Source of the DNA: Selaginella tamariscina
Lineage: Eukaryota > Streptophyta > Lycopodiopsida > Selaginellales > Selaginellaceae
Assembly: GCA_003024785.1 (NCBI GenBank)
Contig: PUQB01000034.1
Coordinates: 872,883-936,882, forward strand
Direction: 5' to 3'
DNA: 64,000 nucleotides
The notes under the pieces are model-generated. The model searched no databases. It was not told where the DNA came from and saw nothing but the letters and a program-made list of their open reading frames with translations. This document shows positions 24,895 to 36,850 of this stretch, in pieces (positions within the stretch are counted from its first letter, which is position 1; each line of letters starts with the position of its first letter). Both the position numbers and the translations under genes were made by a program.

Positions 24895-25207
24895 CGTATT
24901 GAATCCTAGTTTCAACACTCGGAGAATATTCTTGGAATATTCCCAATATAAAGTTGGAAACACTCTCCACAGGTTATACACCCACACACATCAGCCTAAA
25001 CCAGTATAAGACTTTCGGACATACCTAGAATCTCACGTCGACTCACTGAGCAAGTGTTCTCTAAAGTTTGAAACTCACAGAATCGAACTCTCTACACAGA
25101 ATACAAACATGTCAACCAAAAGCAATAGAGTATATCAAGAATTTAGAGTTATCTAAACACTAAAACACCCTATGACTTAAGGCAGTCCTACTGACCGCAG
25201 AGAACTT

Positions 25208-25219
25208 GCTCCGATACCA
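25208..25219 (-). promoter_or_regulatory. Primer binding site of the second chromovirus
   Basis: Reads TGGTATCGGAGC on the minus strand, one base different from the site in the first copy. Confidence 0.8.
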
Positions 25220-25221
25220 AT

Positions 25222-26184
25222 TGTCAGAGTTTTTACCTAGTACCACAAAGGCGGCTTGCCAGGGCACCAACCCTGGAATCCCTTCTCTGAAAATCCCATG
25301 GAATATGGTAAAGTAACCCGTATTAGGAACCCAACCCTTAGGAACTTAAGCCCCTAGTTGACCAAGTCCATGAACGAGGCTCACCTTGTGAATCAAGACA
25401 TGTGGACTAACCGAGCTACATGTATCGTTCCTAGCTTGGCATCGTTGAGGCGGTCAGAGCAAGGCCTCAACCACTAGTTCTGCGGAACGTGAACTCAGGT
25501 AATGCCTTTTGAGCGTGTGAGTAGGTTTTCGGGCCAAGGAATCTGACTAACTCCTTGGAAGTAACATACTCCCATCACAAATGCGTGATCCTACCAACGA
25601 TAAGGATAGTCTAACCCAAAGGTAAGACGTACCCCTGTCATGTGAAAGTTAAGGTGGCACAACAGAGGGTTGCACCTTGAAACACAAGCTTAGCTTGCAC
25701 CGATAGGAGGTTAACGAGCTCTTTTAAACCCATGAAGCCTCACTACATATACTCTCCTTATTTATATAACGGACTCTCCCCTCCCCCCCCCCCCATTTTC
25801 CTAAGTGAGTAAGTGGGGAAATGCCAACCCTTAGAGAAAATGAGTTGTCCTAACCTAACCTTAAACCTAATCCCTAGGGGGGTTTAGGGCGTGGGTTAGG
25901 GCAACCCTAGGGGTGTCTCTAACCCTTTTTGACAAGCTATACTTTTTAACAAAAAACCTACTTTGGAACGTTAAATCAGGGGAGAGTTTTTTTAGAATGT
26001 AAGTACTACCTTCGCTTAGAGTTTCTCGAGATACCTAGTGACAGTCGGTCGAAGAACCCCTAAACACCTAAGTGCACTAAGCGGGGTTGTTTCTCATTAT
26101 TAATTAAGGTTCGTCACACAACTCGATAGGTAACAATAGTCAAACCTCAAAGTAAAGGGTCGAGTCATAGTACAAACTATGACA
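25222..26184 (-). repeat. LTR of the second chromovirus copy
   Basis: Bounded on the plus strand by TGTCAGAG and ACTATGACA; alignable by eye over its whole length with 20831-21812, including the C-run (25784-25797) and the degenerate telomere-like motifs (25855-25910). Confidence 0.87.
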
Positions 26185-26284
26185 GTTTTTGTCTTGTTCC
26201 TAGTTCCTGTCCTGCTCTTGTCTTATTCCTAGTTCCTATCCTATTCCTGAGTCAAGCCTCCTTGTTCTTGGATTGTTACTTGAC

Positions 26285-26882
26285 ATTAAGTAAGGTTAAT
26301 TAAGGATTAATTTATTAATAAATCAATAATTAAGACGTAAATATATATTAATTAATAAAATTAATAATTAGTACTTCAGTATCAATATGAAATGAATAAT
26401 AATTTAATTTTAAATATATATAAATATAAATATACATTTGTATTTTAAAAATTTATTTTATTTTCTCATTTTCATGTATCATTCCCATTTAGTTACAACA
26501 TTTTTTTACCTTATTATATTGTTAATTTTGAGAACCCTTTGTCAAAATCAATTTTAATTCATTTATTTTTGTTACCTTAAATTTTAATTAATAAGTTAGA
26601 ATAGTCGATATGAAGTAATATGTTGTTCATGTATTGATCATCATTTTAAATTAGTCCCTTATATTTTTCTTATTAAATATAACAAGTCAATCATGTCTTG
26701 AATAAACGAAACATGTTATGTTTAGCATAACTTACCACTTTTGGTACCACTTTCAAACCTTCAAACATCATTAGTTTGAAAACCTTACCTTAAAGTTTTA
26801 CCATAACTTCAAAATGATCTAAGAGGACAACCCTAGTGATTCCAATGGTTAGACTCAAATACCTTGAGCAAGCAAGAGACTT
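26285..26882 (-). mobile_element. Third, strongly decayed chromovirus fragment
   Basis: From 26285 the AT-rich lead-in seen at 23208 recurs, and 26520-26740 matches, with heavy AT drift, the protease region at 23520-23700 (stretches around TTTTGAGAACC, CGATATGAAGT, GATCATCATT). No frame survives. It is cut by the insertion of the GC-rich element at 26888. Confidence 0.6.
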
Positions 26883-26887
26883 AGGTC
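26883..26887. repeat. Left target-site duplication (AGGTC)
   Basis: AGGTC directly before the left LTR; the same five bases follow the right LTR at 31307-31311. Confidence 0.85.
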
Positions 26888-27574
26888 TGGTTGATGGTGG
26901 TTTGACACTGTCAAACTACCAGCCGGCGCAGACGAGTGACAGGACAAAGTGCCAGGTAAGGAAGGTACCGCAGGTACGGACTGATGGCGACAGATGTCAG
27001 GCAGTGGCGTAACCAGGCGTAGATCTGATCACCCGGATCAACTACCCAGGGTACATAGAACAGCACGTGTGAGGGAGGCGCATAAATGAGACAGATAGGA
27101 CTTTGTTATAGGGCAGCAGACTAGTAAGAAAGTGCCACCTGTACCTTGGGTCTAGCGCTAGGTGACCCACTATATAAGCAGGAAGGCTGGTAGTGGGATG
27201 GGGTCTTTTTTGGTTAGGAAGTCTGCGTCTTGTGTCTTGCTCCCCTGTCGGAGGTAGTTTATACTCAATTAGGCACTGCATATATAACCATATGCTCCTT
27301 TTGTTCACCATCTTACCGGTGATGCTCCTCTTGCTTCCTAGGCCCAATAACGCACTTGCTAACTGACATAGTGGTACCCCAGGAAATCCCCCCATCCCTG
27401 TACACGGACCCTCGTGGCGTTTGGGTAGAGGCCATTTAGCACCTTCTAGTACTCCCAAGGTAAGGCCGGCCTGCCGGCTCTGACCCTGGGGTTGGACGCT
27501 GTCCACAACGTCCTGGTGACCACCAAGGCTTCCTAAGAAGCACCACATCTGGCCTGCGGAGTCCCTGATGACCA
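26888..27574 (+). repeat. Left LTR of the GC-rich element
   Basis: 687 bp, starting TGGTTGATGG and ending TGATGACCA, with TGGT/ACCA inverted ends. It contains TATATAAG at 27171-27178. It differs from the right LTR by scattered substitutions and small indels, so the insertion is not very recent. Confidence 0.9.
27171..27178 (+). promoter_or_regulatory. TATA box in the left LTR
   Basis: TATATAAG within a conserved ACCCACTATATAAGCAGG context, also present at 30908-30915 and, inverted, at 45549-45556. Confidence 0.65.
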
Positions 27575-28379
27575 TTTGTGATGACCATGGAGGGATAAAT
27601 AGTACACACGGATGGAGTTCACTGTAGCAAGTAGAGTGGTGGCCCGAAGGAGATTTAGCCAAAGGGGGATTCGACCTACTCCTGGGTCGACCCTAGCTTA
27701 GGGGTGTGAAGGTGCAGCATGACTGGGAGCACCAACAAATAAGATTCTGACCCAGGCGGGGAATAAGGTCTGTATCCATAGGCCAAACCCAGGCCCTCAC
27801 ACAAAAATTCAAGGCACTAGAATACCAAGAGCCAAGCAGGCGCGGAGGATGGAACAAGGGCACAACGGCGACCCTCGATGGCCGACCTCCGGGATCGGGG
27901 CGCGCTAGGCAGAAGGCCCGTTATCAGAGGGAGCTTAGTGCGAACGAACCAAGGATCACAGGGGGGGGCCAAAGCCCGAAACTATCTAGACACAGTGGGG
28001 CGCAAAAACTTGTTCATCAACCACCATGACGATTCTGAAGGACCCAATTGGACACACCCCAATCAGACGATCACACCAATCAAGTAGGGCCACCCCAAGC
28101 CTGGTATCAACATGGTCTAACAATCATATATCAGCCCTAGCCTCAAAGGCAAGTACCCACTACCACAGACGATTAGAGATCAGCCCTAGAAGTCGGGGGG
28201 GGGGGAGAAGCTCTGGCAGAGACCCTCCCTGATAGAAGTAGGATGCGAAGTCCTAGGTGTGGGACGCACGGGGCCAATATTGAGAAGGAGCAACATGAAG
28301 GCATCAACAGGTAAGGTTCAATAGTTAGAACCAGGATGGGCCCCACTAGGCACCATCAAGACCAGAATAGGCAACGATA

Positions 28380-28811
28380 ATGGACAAGTACCACGACGGG
28401 CAGCCGACAATAGCTGCTCTAGCCACCCAGACGGAGCACAGTCCAAGGAATCCTGAGGCAAAGCAATCAGAACCCAAGGAAAGACAACAGGGAAGACGGC
28501 GCGGTTGGAAGCAGGATCTTCAAACACACATGTGGCCAGCTCACATGATCACATGGTTCACAAGGTTGGACCGCATGCATGAGGCACATACTACGAAGAC
28601 AATGATGGTTGAGCAACACCATCATTGTGTATTTGGGCGCAGGATAGTTGCGCCAGTCACCTCGAAAGATGTCACAAGGACTACCACGACACCTATACTT
28701 GGGAAGGAGGCGTACAGACAGTGCCACACTTCCATTGCCATGACCACAGGGTGGACAGAGAGGAATCGGTCGATGGTAATCGAAGAGATTCCTGTGTCCA
28801 TCAAGAGCTAG
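28380..28811 (+). pseudogene. Interior frame of the GC-rich element, unknown function
   Basis: A 143-codon frame, basic and Gln/Arg-rich, without a known domain. Residues near 50 read THMWPAHMITW. The inverted copy encodes HVWPAHRVTW in the same relative setting (about 47925-47965), so this was probably a translated part of Gag once. It may be continuous with coding pieces on either side if frames were intact. Confidence 0.4.
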
Positions 28812-30032
28812 GAGCGAACAGTGGAACTTGTGTCGCCCAGGCACTCCAGATTCAAAGAATTAATCAGGCGACCCAACGTTTGGCGAGTTAGGAGACAACT
28901 GCGGTTGGGCGAATTCTTCGACCTTCCGTGGGGAGAAGTGGAGGCCCCGGGATTCACCGATAAGGCCAGACAATTCATCCAGTCAGTGGAACTAGTAACT
29001 AGTCAAACTGAGCACAGGGGGATACAATTCTGCACGGATGGGAGCGCAGTCTTCCGCATTATGTTCAACGATAGTCTTCTGATTACCAGGGGACGACCTC
29101 GTCTTAGGGGAATGTTTGGACACGGATATTCAACAGCCCACCACCACAGGGACCATGGGCTATGAGGCATACAAGCAAAGGAGGAAGCAGCTAAGTTCAT
29201 AGCACTAGTGGCCTTTCATGCTTATAGGAAGAACAGGGAGACAAATCACCAGGCGGTTGGCAAATGGTCTTTATAGGGCCTAGGAAAGAGTCGTAATAAA
29301 TTGGGCTGACTACCTTAAGCAGTACTTGGTTCCGGCTCTAACCAACGGAATTCACGGAGTTTAGATTGGGACTGAGCAAAGGCTTTCCACGGCCAACTAC
29401 ATCGCTATTATGACCACTGCTCATTTGGCCGAACGATAATTAGAGCACCACCACCACTCCAAACGAGGGACGAATAATAGAGGAGGAAAGTTCAATACAG
29501 ATGTAGGAGTAGTTAGAACTCTCAGGGTCAACAGAGGAACAGGCGGAGAGTAGCCCCCTCCTGACCAGAAACCACCAGAGCATGGGATGTTGGAACCCAT
29601 ACATGCAATTCCCCTGGTTGTAGGACCCCGCTACCACCGGAATCCCCGTCAGAAACACCCGAGCAATCAATCGAACCTAGCCAAGGAGAAGAGGGAGGCA
29701 AGTCCAAGGATGAGTCAAAAGCAACTACCAGCAATTCTAGGCCAACGAACGATGGGCCTCCATGGCCTACACCAAGCTCGCAGAGGCCTTCGACCAGCTA
29801 AAGGAAGCAATGGCGGTATATTACAACCTTAATCTCCCAACTGTGACAAAAGAACACGATGCCATAGTGGCGGAGCACACGAAATGACGGCAGGAAGCAC
29901 AGGAGGATACCCAAAAAGCTAAGGAACTATTGTGTCAAGGGGCCAACTGTGTATGATAACATTAAAAAGGAAGAAGGACGCCTGGGAACTCTAGAGCAAG
30001 AGGATAGCAAAATTCTGGAGGTTATACAATGA

Positions 30033-30410
30033 GTGCAAACCTGCAGCCAGGCCATAGTAGAGAAGGAAGAGCAAATACACAAACTTAGATCCCAGATAGA
30101 GCGGGGGAGTGGGGAGCTCACAGAAGCCCAAGCAGAACTGACAGCGGTTAAAGAGGAGTTGCGAACAAGGGCTCAACTCACAAGGGCCAGTACCACACCT
30201 ATGGCCAGCCAACAGGGACCCCTACCCGGGGAGCCAGAGGTGAGAAGTGCATTACTATCAAGTACAAGACAGGAGCATGGCTCAACCAGGAAACAGGACC
30301 CACCACGAATCACTGTTGTAGGGTTGAGAGAGCACGCCCGACAACAAGCCCAACTACTCACAGCAAGGGAACAAGAGTTACACCACTCACGCAAGCAAGC
30401 CCGGGGCTAG
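30033..30410 (+). pseudogene. Coiled-coil frame near the 3' end of the GC-rich element
   Basis: Opens after a TGA with a GTG, so the true start is unknown. The first half is a heptad-rich helix (EKEEQIHKLRSQIE, ELTEAQAELTAVKEEL), and the second has AREQELHHSRKQARG. The inverted copy has a matching segment (SQLLAAREHEF-HSCKQTQEMEAQLK) at about 46110-46020, which supports past coding. The role is unknown; a structural, Gag-like or transport role would be a guess. Confidence 0.5.
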
Positions 30411-30624
30411 AGGCTCATGTAAAACATGTGCAGAAACAGCATGAAGTGGGGTTCCAGAGGGAGCTACAGAAGGCTACCAAGCTACAGGAGCAACGATTGC
30501 AGCCCTGAAATAGAAGCTAGCTGCTGTGGAAAACAAAGCCGCTACCTATTGTAACCACTGGAGCATAGCATAGGGGGAGGGAGCACATAGCCCGAGGACT
30601 TGCCAACGAATAAGTCCGGGCATC

Positions 30625-31306
30625 TGGTTGATGGTGGTTTGACACCATCAAACTACCAACTGGCATGGACGAGCGACAGAACGAAGTGCCGGGTAAGGAA
30701 GGTACCGCAGGTACGGACTGATGGCGACAGATGTCAGGCAGTGGCGTAACCAGGCGTAGATCTGATCACCCGGATCAACTACCCAGGGTACATAGAACAG
30801 CACGTGTGAGGGAGGCGCATAAATGAGACAGATAGGACTTTGTCATAGGGCAGCAGACTAGTAAGAAAGTGCCACCTGTACCTTGGGTCTAGCGCTAGGT
30901 GACCCACTATATAAGCAGGAAGGCTGGTAGTGGGATGGGGTCTTTTTTTGGTTAGGAAGTCTGCGTCTTGTGTCTTGCTCCCCTGTCAGAGGTAGTTTAT
31001 ACTCAATCAGGCACTGCATATATCCATATGCTCCTTTTGTTCACCATCTTACCGGTGATGCTCCTCTTGCTCTGCTCCTAGGCCCAATAACGCACTCTAC
31101 TAACCGACACAACGGTACCCTAGGAGAACTCCTCCCATCCCTATACACCGTCCGGGTAGAAGCCATTTAGCACCTTTCAGTACTCCCGAGGTAAGGCTAG
31201 CATGCCGACTCGGACCCCCGGAGTTGGATGCTATCCATAGTGTCCTGGCGACCACTGAGGCTTCCTAAGAAGCACCACATTTGGCCTACAGAGTCCCCGA
31301 CGACCA
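30625..31306 (+). repeat. Right LTR of the GC-rich element
   Basis: 682 bp, starting TGGTTGATGG and ending GACGACCA, with TATATAAG at 30908-30915. A purine run (AGGGGGAGGGAG) lies about 45-55 bases before it and could be a displaced polypurine tract. Confidence 0.9.
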
Positions 31307-31311
31307 AGGTC
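31307..31311. repeat. Right target-site duplication (AGGTC)
   Basis: Matches 26883-26887. Confidence 0.85.
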
Positions 31312-33674
31312 TTAGCTTAAATCTCCCTACCCTAATAACCCTAAAGAGTAGGTTTAGAAAGACACCTTAACTTGAGAGTTCAACCCCTATAGGGCGATGA
31401 GGGATAACTTAAGGCACAACTAACCCCTAAAGGGTTTTGTATTGTCAATCCATATCTTAATTCTAAGGTTAGTACTTAGCAACCACACAAGTGTACATCA
31501 TCAATAAACACAAATGTTAACCTTAAGACTAAGGTTGAACAACCCTATATTGCATGCATCCACTATGTGTGTGTGACTATGAAGGCCCTCGTTAAAGAGC
31601 CTAGTGTTTAGGGTTTAAGGTTGTAGCCATGCTCACATACCTTGAGGTCAAAGACCCCTTGTTCTATGTGCCAATAAGCATACATAACCAAGATACCTAA
31701 CCTCCCTTAAGCAGATGCATAAGGCTCAACACAACATATGCACGTGTTTGTTAGAACTCTTGATGTTAAACATGTGACACAACCCAAAGGTCATATTTTA
31801 CAAACATAGTGTATTGTTATTAAGATAGCCTCTTATGGACAAGAGTTATGGTTCACAAATGCCAACCCTGAAATTCCTTAGTGTCAGAGTTTTAACCGAA
31901 GGGCCAACACGTGGCTGCCAAGTGGCCTTTTGGAATCATCACCCTATGCGAACAACGTTATGTCTTCCAAATGACCCAAGAGTCTAACTCAGATGTCTAA
32001 TTTAGGCAGAAGACTCAAAGTCCTACCCTAAGTTTGCTAGAATGATTATCCCTTGAATCTTAAAGGACAACCCGAGTAGACTTTAAAATCATGTCCTAGT
32101 AGACCTAGACAGGCTCATGCCTTAACCTCATCAAGGAGACATATCTCACACTACCCCTGTGATAGAGCTAAGGCATCGTCACTTACCCCTTGAGGAATCA
32201 CCCTCATCCGGGAGTACAACCCCTTATTAGGGCAACAAGGGGTACCTTGAACCACGACTAACCCAAGTCATACCCTAAACTTAGGGCTGGTACTTGTAAG
32301 ATCATGTTGTGCACTGTAGGGGGACACAAGTGTTCTGCTAAGTAAACTCCCCAAGGCTAGGTTTGGATAACCCTAAGTACATGACCTTGAAAGTCTCTCA
32401 CACAAAAGGGCTCCTGCTCAAGCTTAGGTTGTTCAACCCCTTAGATTCCAAGGAGAACACCTCCTAGCCAAAGTGTGCCAAAGCACACCTAGTTATGAGA
32501 CTTAACCTCCCTTGAGTTGATGCTCAAGGCTTAACACCCTAGTGCGAGCACAAGCATGCATGTTAGATAGAGTATCCAACTCCTTGGCAACAAAACCATA
32601 ACAATGTGGGCCATCATGTCATAACCCCTTAGATTCAAGAGTTGCACCAAGTGCCACAAACAAGGCTTTGAAATGCCAAATCTAGAATCCCTCAGTGAAC
32701 CCTCAGGAATTGAGTAATGTGAACCTATCAAACAAGATCCCACACTCATAGTTGGATAAGAACACAGATGTGTCTTACTTGGCCATGAGTGCTACACCTA
32801 ACTTGACGTGGAAGAGGAGCTAGAGACAAGCTTCAACCTCTGTCTCTTGGAATGTGCAATCTAACAAGACCTCCCAAGCATGGATTTGCCAATGTTAAGA
32901 GTAGGTTACCCCAAAAGGTAGGAAGTACCTTATTGTTTGGAAGTTAGGGCGGCACAATAAAGGGTTGTGCTTTAACGACACAAGTTAAAGCTTACATCAG
33001 CAGAAGAGTAACAAACTCAGTCATGAACCCAAAAACTCTTCCTACATGTACTAGTAAATATATGTGACAAAGATCCTTCCTTATTTTTCTGTTTACATAA
33101 GTGGGCTAGCACAGAATCTCATTCCCATTGGAAATATACTTGATGAGTTAATTAATGACCCATTAACCCCTAAACCCTAACCTAATGGGTTTAGGACGTG
33201 GGGTTTAGGGAAACCTTAGGTATTTCTACCTATATCCGACATGCCAAACTCACCGGAACCACCCAAAAACCTAACCAGGACACAAAAAACTAGGATAAGA
33301 GTTTTTTAGATGAAAGTGCTAGCTTCGCTTAAAGTTTCCCTACAAATACCAATAAAACATGTGTATTTTTAATTTTCAATTTTCAAAACACTATGGCGAA
33401 GCAGTAAGACGATGACGAAGATCTTTTTAATTGTAGGTTATATATTATAGAATTTTTCTTAATATTGTTTACACATGTGGCCCGTCATCGCAGCCATCCG
33501 GCAAGTTGCCACAGGCGCGACAAGCGGCTGGACAAAATGCTGGATAAGGGAGGCCGGACCATCACTAGATACCCAAGTGCATTAAGCGGGCTAATTTCTT
33601 CTACACCTAGGGCATAATTTAGTAGTAACAATAATCAATATCCAAAAAAAGAAGTTATAGTAAAAACTATGACA
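31312..33674 (-). repeat. Old chromovirus-family LTR sequence, partly duplicated
   Basis: TGTCAGAG at 31882 and ACTATGACA ending at 33674 match the LTR ends of the chromovirus family, but the span of 1.8 kb is about twice as long as the other LTRs. 32640-33674 follows the 20831-21812 LTR in order (GTGCCACAAA, GGCGGCACAA, GTTTACATAAGTGGGCT, TTTAGGACGTGGGGTT, ATAGTAAAAACTATGACA). 31330-31870 and 32190-32690 look like diverged direct repeats of each other. No primer site precedes 31882. No coding sequence is seen. Confidence 0.6.
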
Positions 33675-33935
33675 TACTCCTTGCCTTTGAAAATGTCAAC
33701 GTTCTCGTTGATGTCCAACTCCAAGAATATATCACTAGAAAATGTAAACCCCTAGTTTTGTCATTTTTAAAGTAAAAACATTTCTAGAAAACAAGCCTTT
33801 GTTTTTGTAAAAGCAATTAATATACTAAGGTCGAACATTAGTTTGTTTTTTTACATTGTAGTTATTATAGTTAATATACCTTATAATATTATTTTGTTTT
33901 TAGCCTTGTTTTTTACCCTTATTTATATAGTGTTT

Positions 33936-34138
33936 TGTAAGGTAATTACCATGGTATATTCTAGAAGTTTCTAGAAGTTACTAGAGAATTTATGGTCTGG
34001 CTAATCCTTGATAAGATAGTCCAAATATAGCTAGAATATACCTTTTCCTTTGTATATATAAATCCTGACCTTGAATACAAAGTATCTGAGTTTCTGTCTT
34101 TTCGTATATTTACTGTGTTGTGTCTCGGGGTTCTCACA
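33936..34138 (+). repeat. Left LTR of the short-LTR element
   Basis: Starts TGTAAGG, ends TCTCACA. Contains a TATATATAAA promoter-like box near 34053-34062. The sequence after it (TGGTGGAGGTGAGG) may be the primer site, but I could not match it to a tRNA. Confidence 0.92.
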
Positions 34139-34265
34139 CTGGTGGAGGTGAGGGGCAATTTGTGAGAGAAGTTTCTTTTGATCTTCTTTTCTTTTATCTC
34201 TTTTCAATCTTTCCTTTTTTTTTCTTCTTTTCTTTGTTTTCTTTGTTTCCTTTCATACGATTCTT

Positions 34266-35183
34266 ATGGAGCAACAACTTTTGGAACAACTAATTCGCAT
34301 CACACACCAGCATGAACAGCTCCTCCAACACTTGCAGAGTTCCAGTTCTAACTCCTCCTCCTCAATCAAACCCACGTGTACGACCTCAACCTTTTTGAGG
34401 TGCACCGGGTGCAGATGTTCACCATTGGTTGGCTCATTTCATTCAATATTGCCACATATCATGGATGGACAGCTACACATTGCCTTCGCGAGTTTCCAAC
34501 TTGTCTTTTAGATGTTGCTCTCCAATGGTATACTAGTCGTCCATCACCAACAGGTTTACTCACAGATGAGCAATATTGGTTCACCCTTCAAGCGGAATTT
34601 AAATTGGCTTTTGGGAAAGCAGAAGATTCTGACGATGCGTTTCAACAACTTCATAGTTTGAAGCAAGCACCAAATGAATCTGTCATGCAGTTTGCTATAA
34701 AGTTTCGTGATCTCTTGATGCGGGCGGATCCACCATGTCCGAGCGTAGCAAATTAGGAATTATGGCCTGCTCTTCGACCGGATCTTGTTGGTTATGTTCG
34801 GGCACTGGGACCTGTCACTTTGGAAGAGGCTTTCACTCGCACAACGTTTTGAAGCGGCTCCAAGAGTACAATTACCCATTCCAGAGGCCATCACTCCTCC
34901 AACTTTCAATGCGCCTGCTGGTCCTGTGCCTATGGAGGTAGAAGCTGCTCGCATTAATGGTGCTGGTCGTGTGCTGGTCGTGGTCAAGGACAAGGACGAC
35001 GACGATTGTCTTGTTGGGCTTGTGGTGTACTTGGTCACACTTACCAACATTGTCGGCGGTTTCCCGATTGGCGACCACCATATCCAGGTTGGCGTCCAGG
35101 TCAGAATCAACCGGTTGCTGTTGTGGATGTTGCTCCTGTGGAGGCGGGAAACGAGTAGGTGTGTTGGGTACGAAGGCACCTAA
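34266..35183 (+). pseudogene. Gag of the short-LTR element, broken
   Basis: The ATG at 34266 opens MEQQLLEQLIRITHQHEQLLQHLQ, a Gln-rich helix, then the frame changes. 34376-34756 carries the retrotransposon gag domain (ALQWYTSRPSPTGLLTDEQYWFTLQAEFKLAFG, SVMQFAIKFRDLLMRA) and ends at a TAG at 34753-34755, after which sense continues in frame (ELWPALRPDLVGYVRALGP). Later pieces to 35183 are in shifting frames. A zinc knuckle may read in the damaged part (35020-35060), but I could not confirm it. Confidence 0.7.
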
Positions 35184-35733
35184 CACTTTTCCTTCATCTC
35201 CTAGTCCTTCATCTTTTCTTTCTTTTTCACCTCAAGCTTCGCGAACTCCTCATAAAGGGTTATCTCCATTTACACTACAAGGTTTCATACATGGTACCCC
35301 TGTAACTATTCTTATTGATACAGGTTCTAGTATTTCTTCGATTTCTGCTAATGTGGTTACACGTTGTGCTTTGACAACGGTGCCAAGCAAGGAAGCTTTA
35401 CATGTGTTGTATGGCGATGGATGTACTCGAGCTGCTTCGTCTACACTTGCTCAAGTACCTTTGCAGTTTGGGACTTATGCAGACGAGTTGCAACTCCATG
35501 TATTCTCACACCAGATTTTTGATATTATTCTTGGGTGTACTTGGTTGGATGCATGTAAGGCAAGTTGCCAATTTGGGCCTCGACGGTTAATACTTCCAGG
35601 TCATTCACCTTTTCTTTTGGATAAACTCCCTCTCAAGCGATGTGGAGCAATTTTGTCAAGTGCCATCATGCATGAGCTAGATGTTTCAGCAATCAGTGTC
35701 AAGGAACTCTGGAAATGTACATGTGGCAACTGA
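34957..35733 (+). pseudogene. Protease region of the short-LTR element
   Basis: The useful part begins near 35270: LQGFIHGTPVTILIDTGSSISSISANVV holds the aspartic protease DTGS motif, and FDIILGCTWLDACKAS the second conserved strand. The N-terminal third of this frame is not family-like and is probably out of the true frame. It hands over to the RT frame at about 35680-35733 with an overlap. Confidence 0.8.
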
Positions 35734-36850
35734 ACCAACTTCTTCTCAGCGAGAGTTTCAGGTACAACAATTATTGAAGAAATATTCAGATCTTTTCTCT
35801 ACAGATATCACCCCCACTGCTAAGGTTCGAACACAACACCACATTCGAACAGGGGACGCTTTACCTTCTAAAGCTGCTGTTCGAAGGCGATCTCCAAAAG
35901 AATTGGCCATTATACGAAAATGTGTGTCAGAGTTGCTGGAGAAGAAGCTGGCTCGCCGTTCTTTCAGTCCATGGGCATCAGCCCCATTTGGTGGATAAAC
36001 CTGATGGATCTAAGCGGTTCACGGTGGATTACCGTCCCGTCAATGCTGTTACAGAACCAGATAGCTATCCCTTGCCGAACACACAGGATTTGTTAGATCA
36101 ATTGGGTAAGAGTCGTTGGTTTACTAAATTGGATCTTGCTTCAGGTTATTGGCAAATTCCTATGGCTCCCGAAGACATTCCCAAAACAGCATTCCGAACT
36201 CCTTTTGGTTTATATGAGTTCCTTGTTATGCCTTTTGGTTTAGTATCTGCTCCTGCCACATTTCAGCGCATGATGGATGAAGTTTTTAATGATGAGTTTC
36301 TGGAGACAGTTGCAAAGTACTTGGATGACATTCTGGTTCATACTCAGGGATCTTGGGAAGATCATCTCAAGGAAGTAGCTCGTGTGTTTGATCGTTTACG
36401 GGAGTATGGGCTCAAGTTGAAGAAGCCAAGTGTGTTTTTGGCACAGTTGAAACTACGTATTTGGGGTACATGGTTTCTCGTGAGGGGTTACGTGTGGATC
36501 CATCCAAGGTGGAGGCTGTGGCGAAATTTCCTCGTCCAACAGATGTACGGTCTTTACGACGATTTCTTGGTAAGGTCACATATTTAGGACGTTTTATACC
36601 TCGTTTGGCTGATGTCAATGCTCCTTTGCGAGCTTTGTTGCATGAGGATGTTCCTTTTGTGTGGACTGACGATTGTGAAGATTCTTTTTGTAAGCTACGA
36701 AAGTATTTGACGTCCCCTCCGGTGCTTCATTATCCGGATTTTTCTCGTCCTTTTATATTACGAACGGATGCTTCTTCCGTAGGTATTGGTGGAGTCCTAA
36801 TGCAACTGAGGTATGTGATGAGTCCGTTCGACATCCCATTGCATATGTGA
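35681..36850 (+). pseudogene. Reverse transcriptase and RNase H start of the short-LTR element
   Basis: Three overlapping frames: 35681-35998 (linker and fingers), 35922-36587 (KRFTVDYRPVNAVTEPDSYPLPN, FTKLDLASGYWQIPM, MPFGLVSAPATFQRMMD and catalytic YLDDILVH) and 36461-36850 (thumb DVRSLRRFLGKVTYLGRFIPR and RNase H LRTDASSVGIGGVLMQ). Each hand-over looks like a one- or two-base indel and all motifs are intact, so these could be consensus errors in an otherwise whole pol. Confidence 0.88.

Larger units (their letters stand above)
23372..26184 (-). mobile_element. Second chromovirus copy, truncated to protease-gag-LTR
   Basis: Reading on the minus strand: LTR 26184-25222, primer site, leader, gag start at 24894, zinc-knuckle region near 23880, and protease remnants to 23372, where similarity to the first element stops at the equivalent of about 18360. 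RT, RNase H, integrase and chromodomain are absent. The relatedness to the 15.2-21.8 kb element is plain by eye but with many substitutions, so it is older or a different subfamily member. Confidence 0.88.
26888..31306 (+). mobile_element. GC-rich LTR element without recognisable RT, complete
   Basis: Two near-identical LTRs (26888-27574 and 30625-31306) flank about 3.05 kb, and AGGTC is duplicated on both sides, so the ends are exact. The interior has no reverse transcriptase, RNase H or integrase that I can find. It holds short broken frames, including a coiled-coil-like one near the 3' end, shared with the inverted copy at 45.2-49.6 kb. It is a non-autonomous LTR element (LARD-like), presumably moved by a Ty3-type partner; the orientation is set by the LTR TATA box. 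Confidence 0.85.

Noticed and set aside
27042..29200. Many overlapping frames on both strands of the GC-rich element, some over 100 codons
   Set aside because: Most are by-products of high GC and lack family motifs; only those matching the inverted copy were kept.
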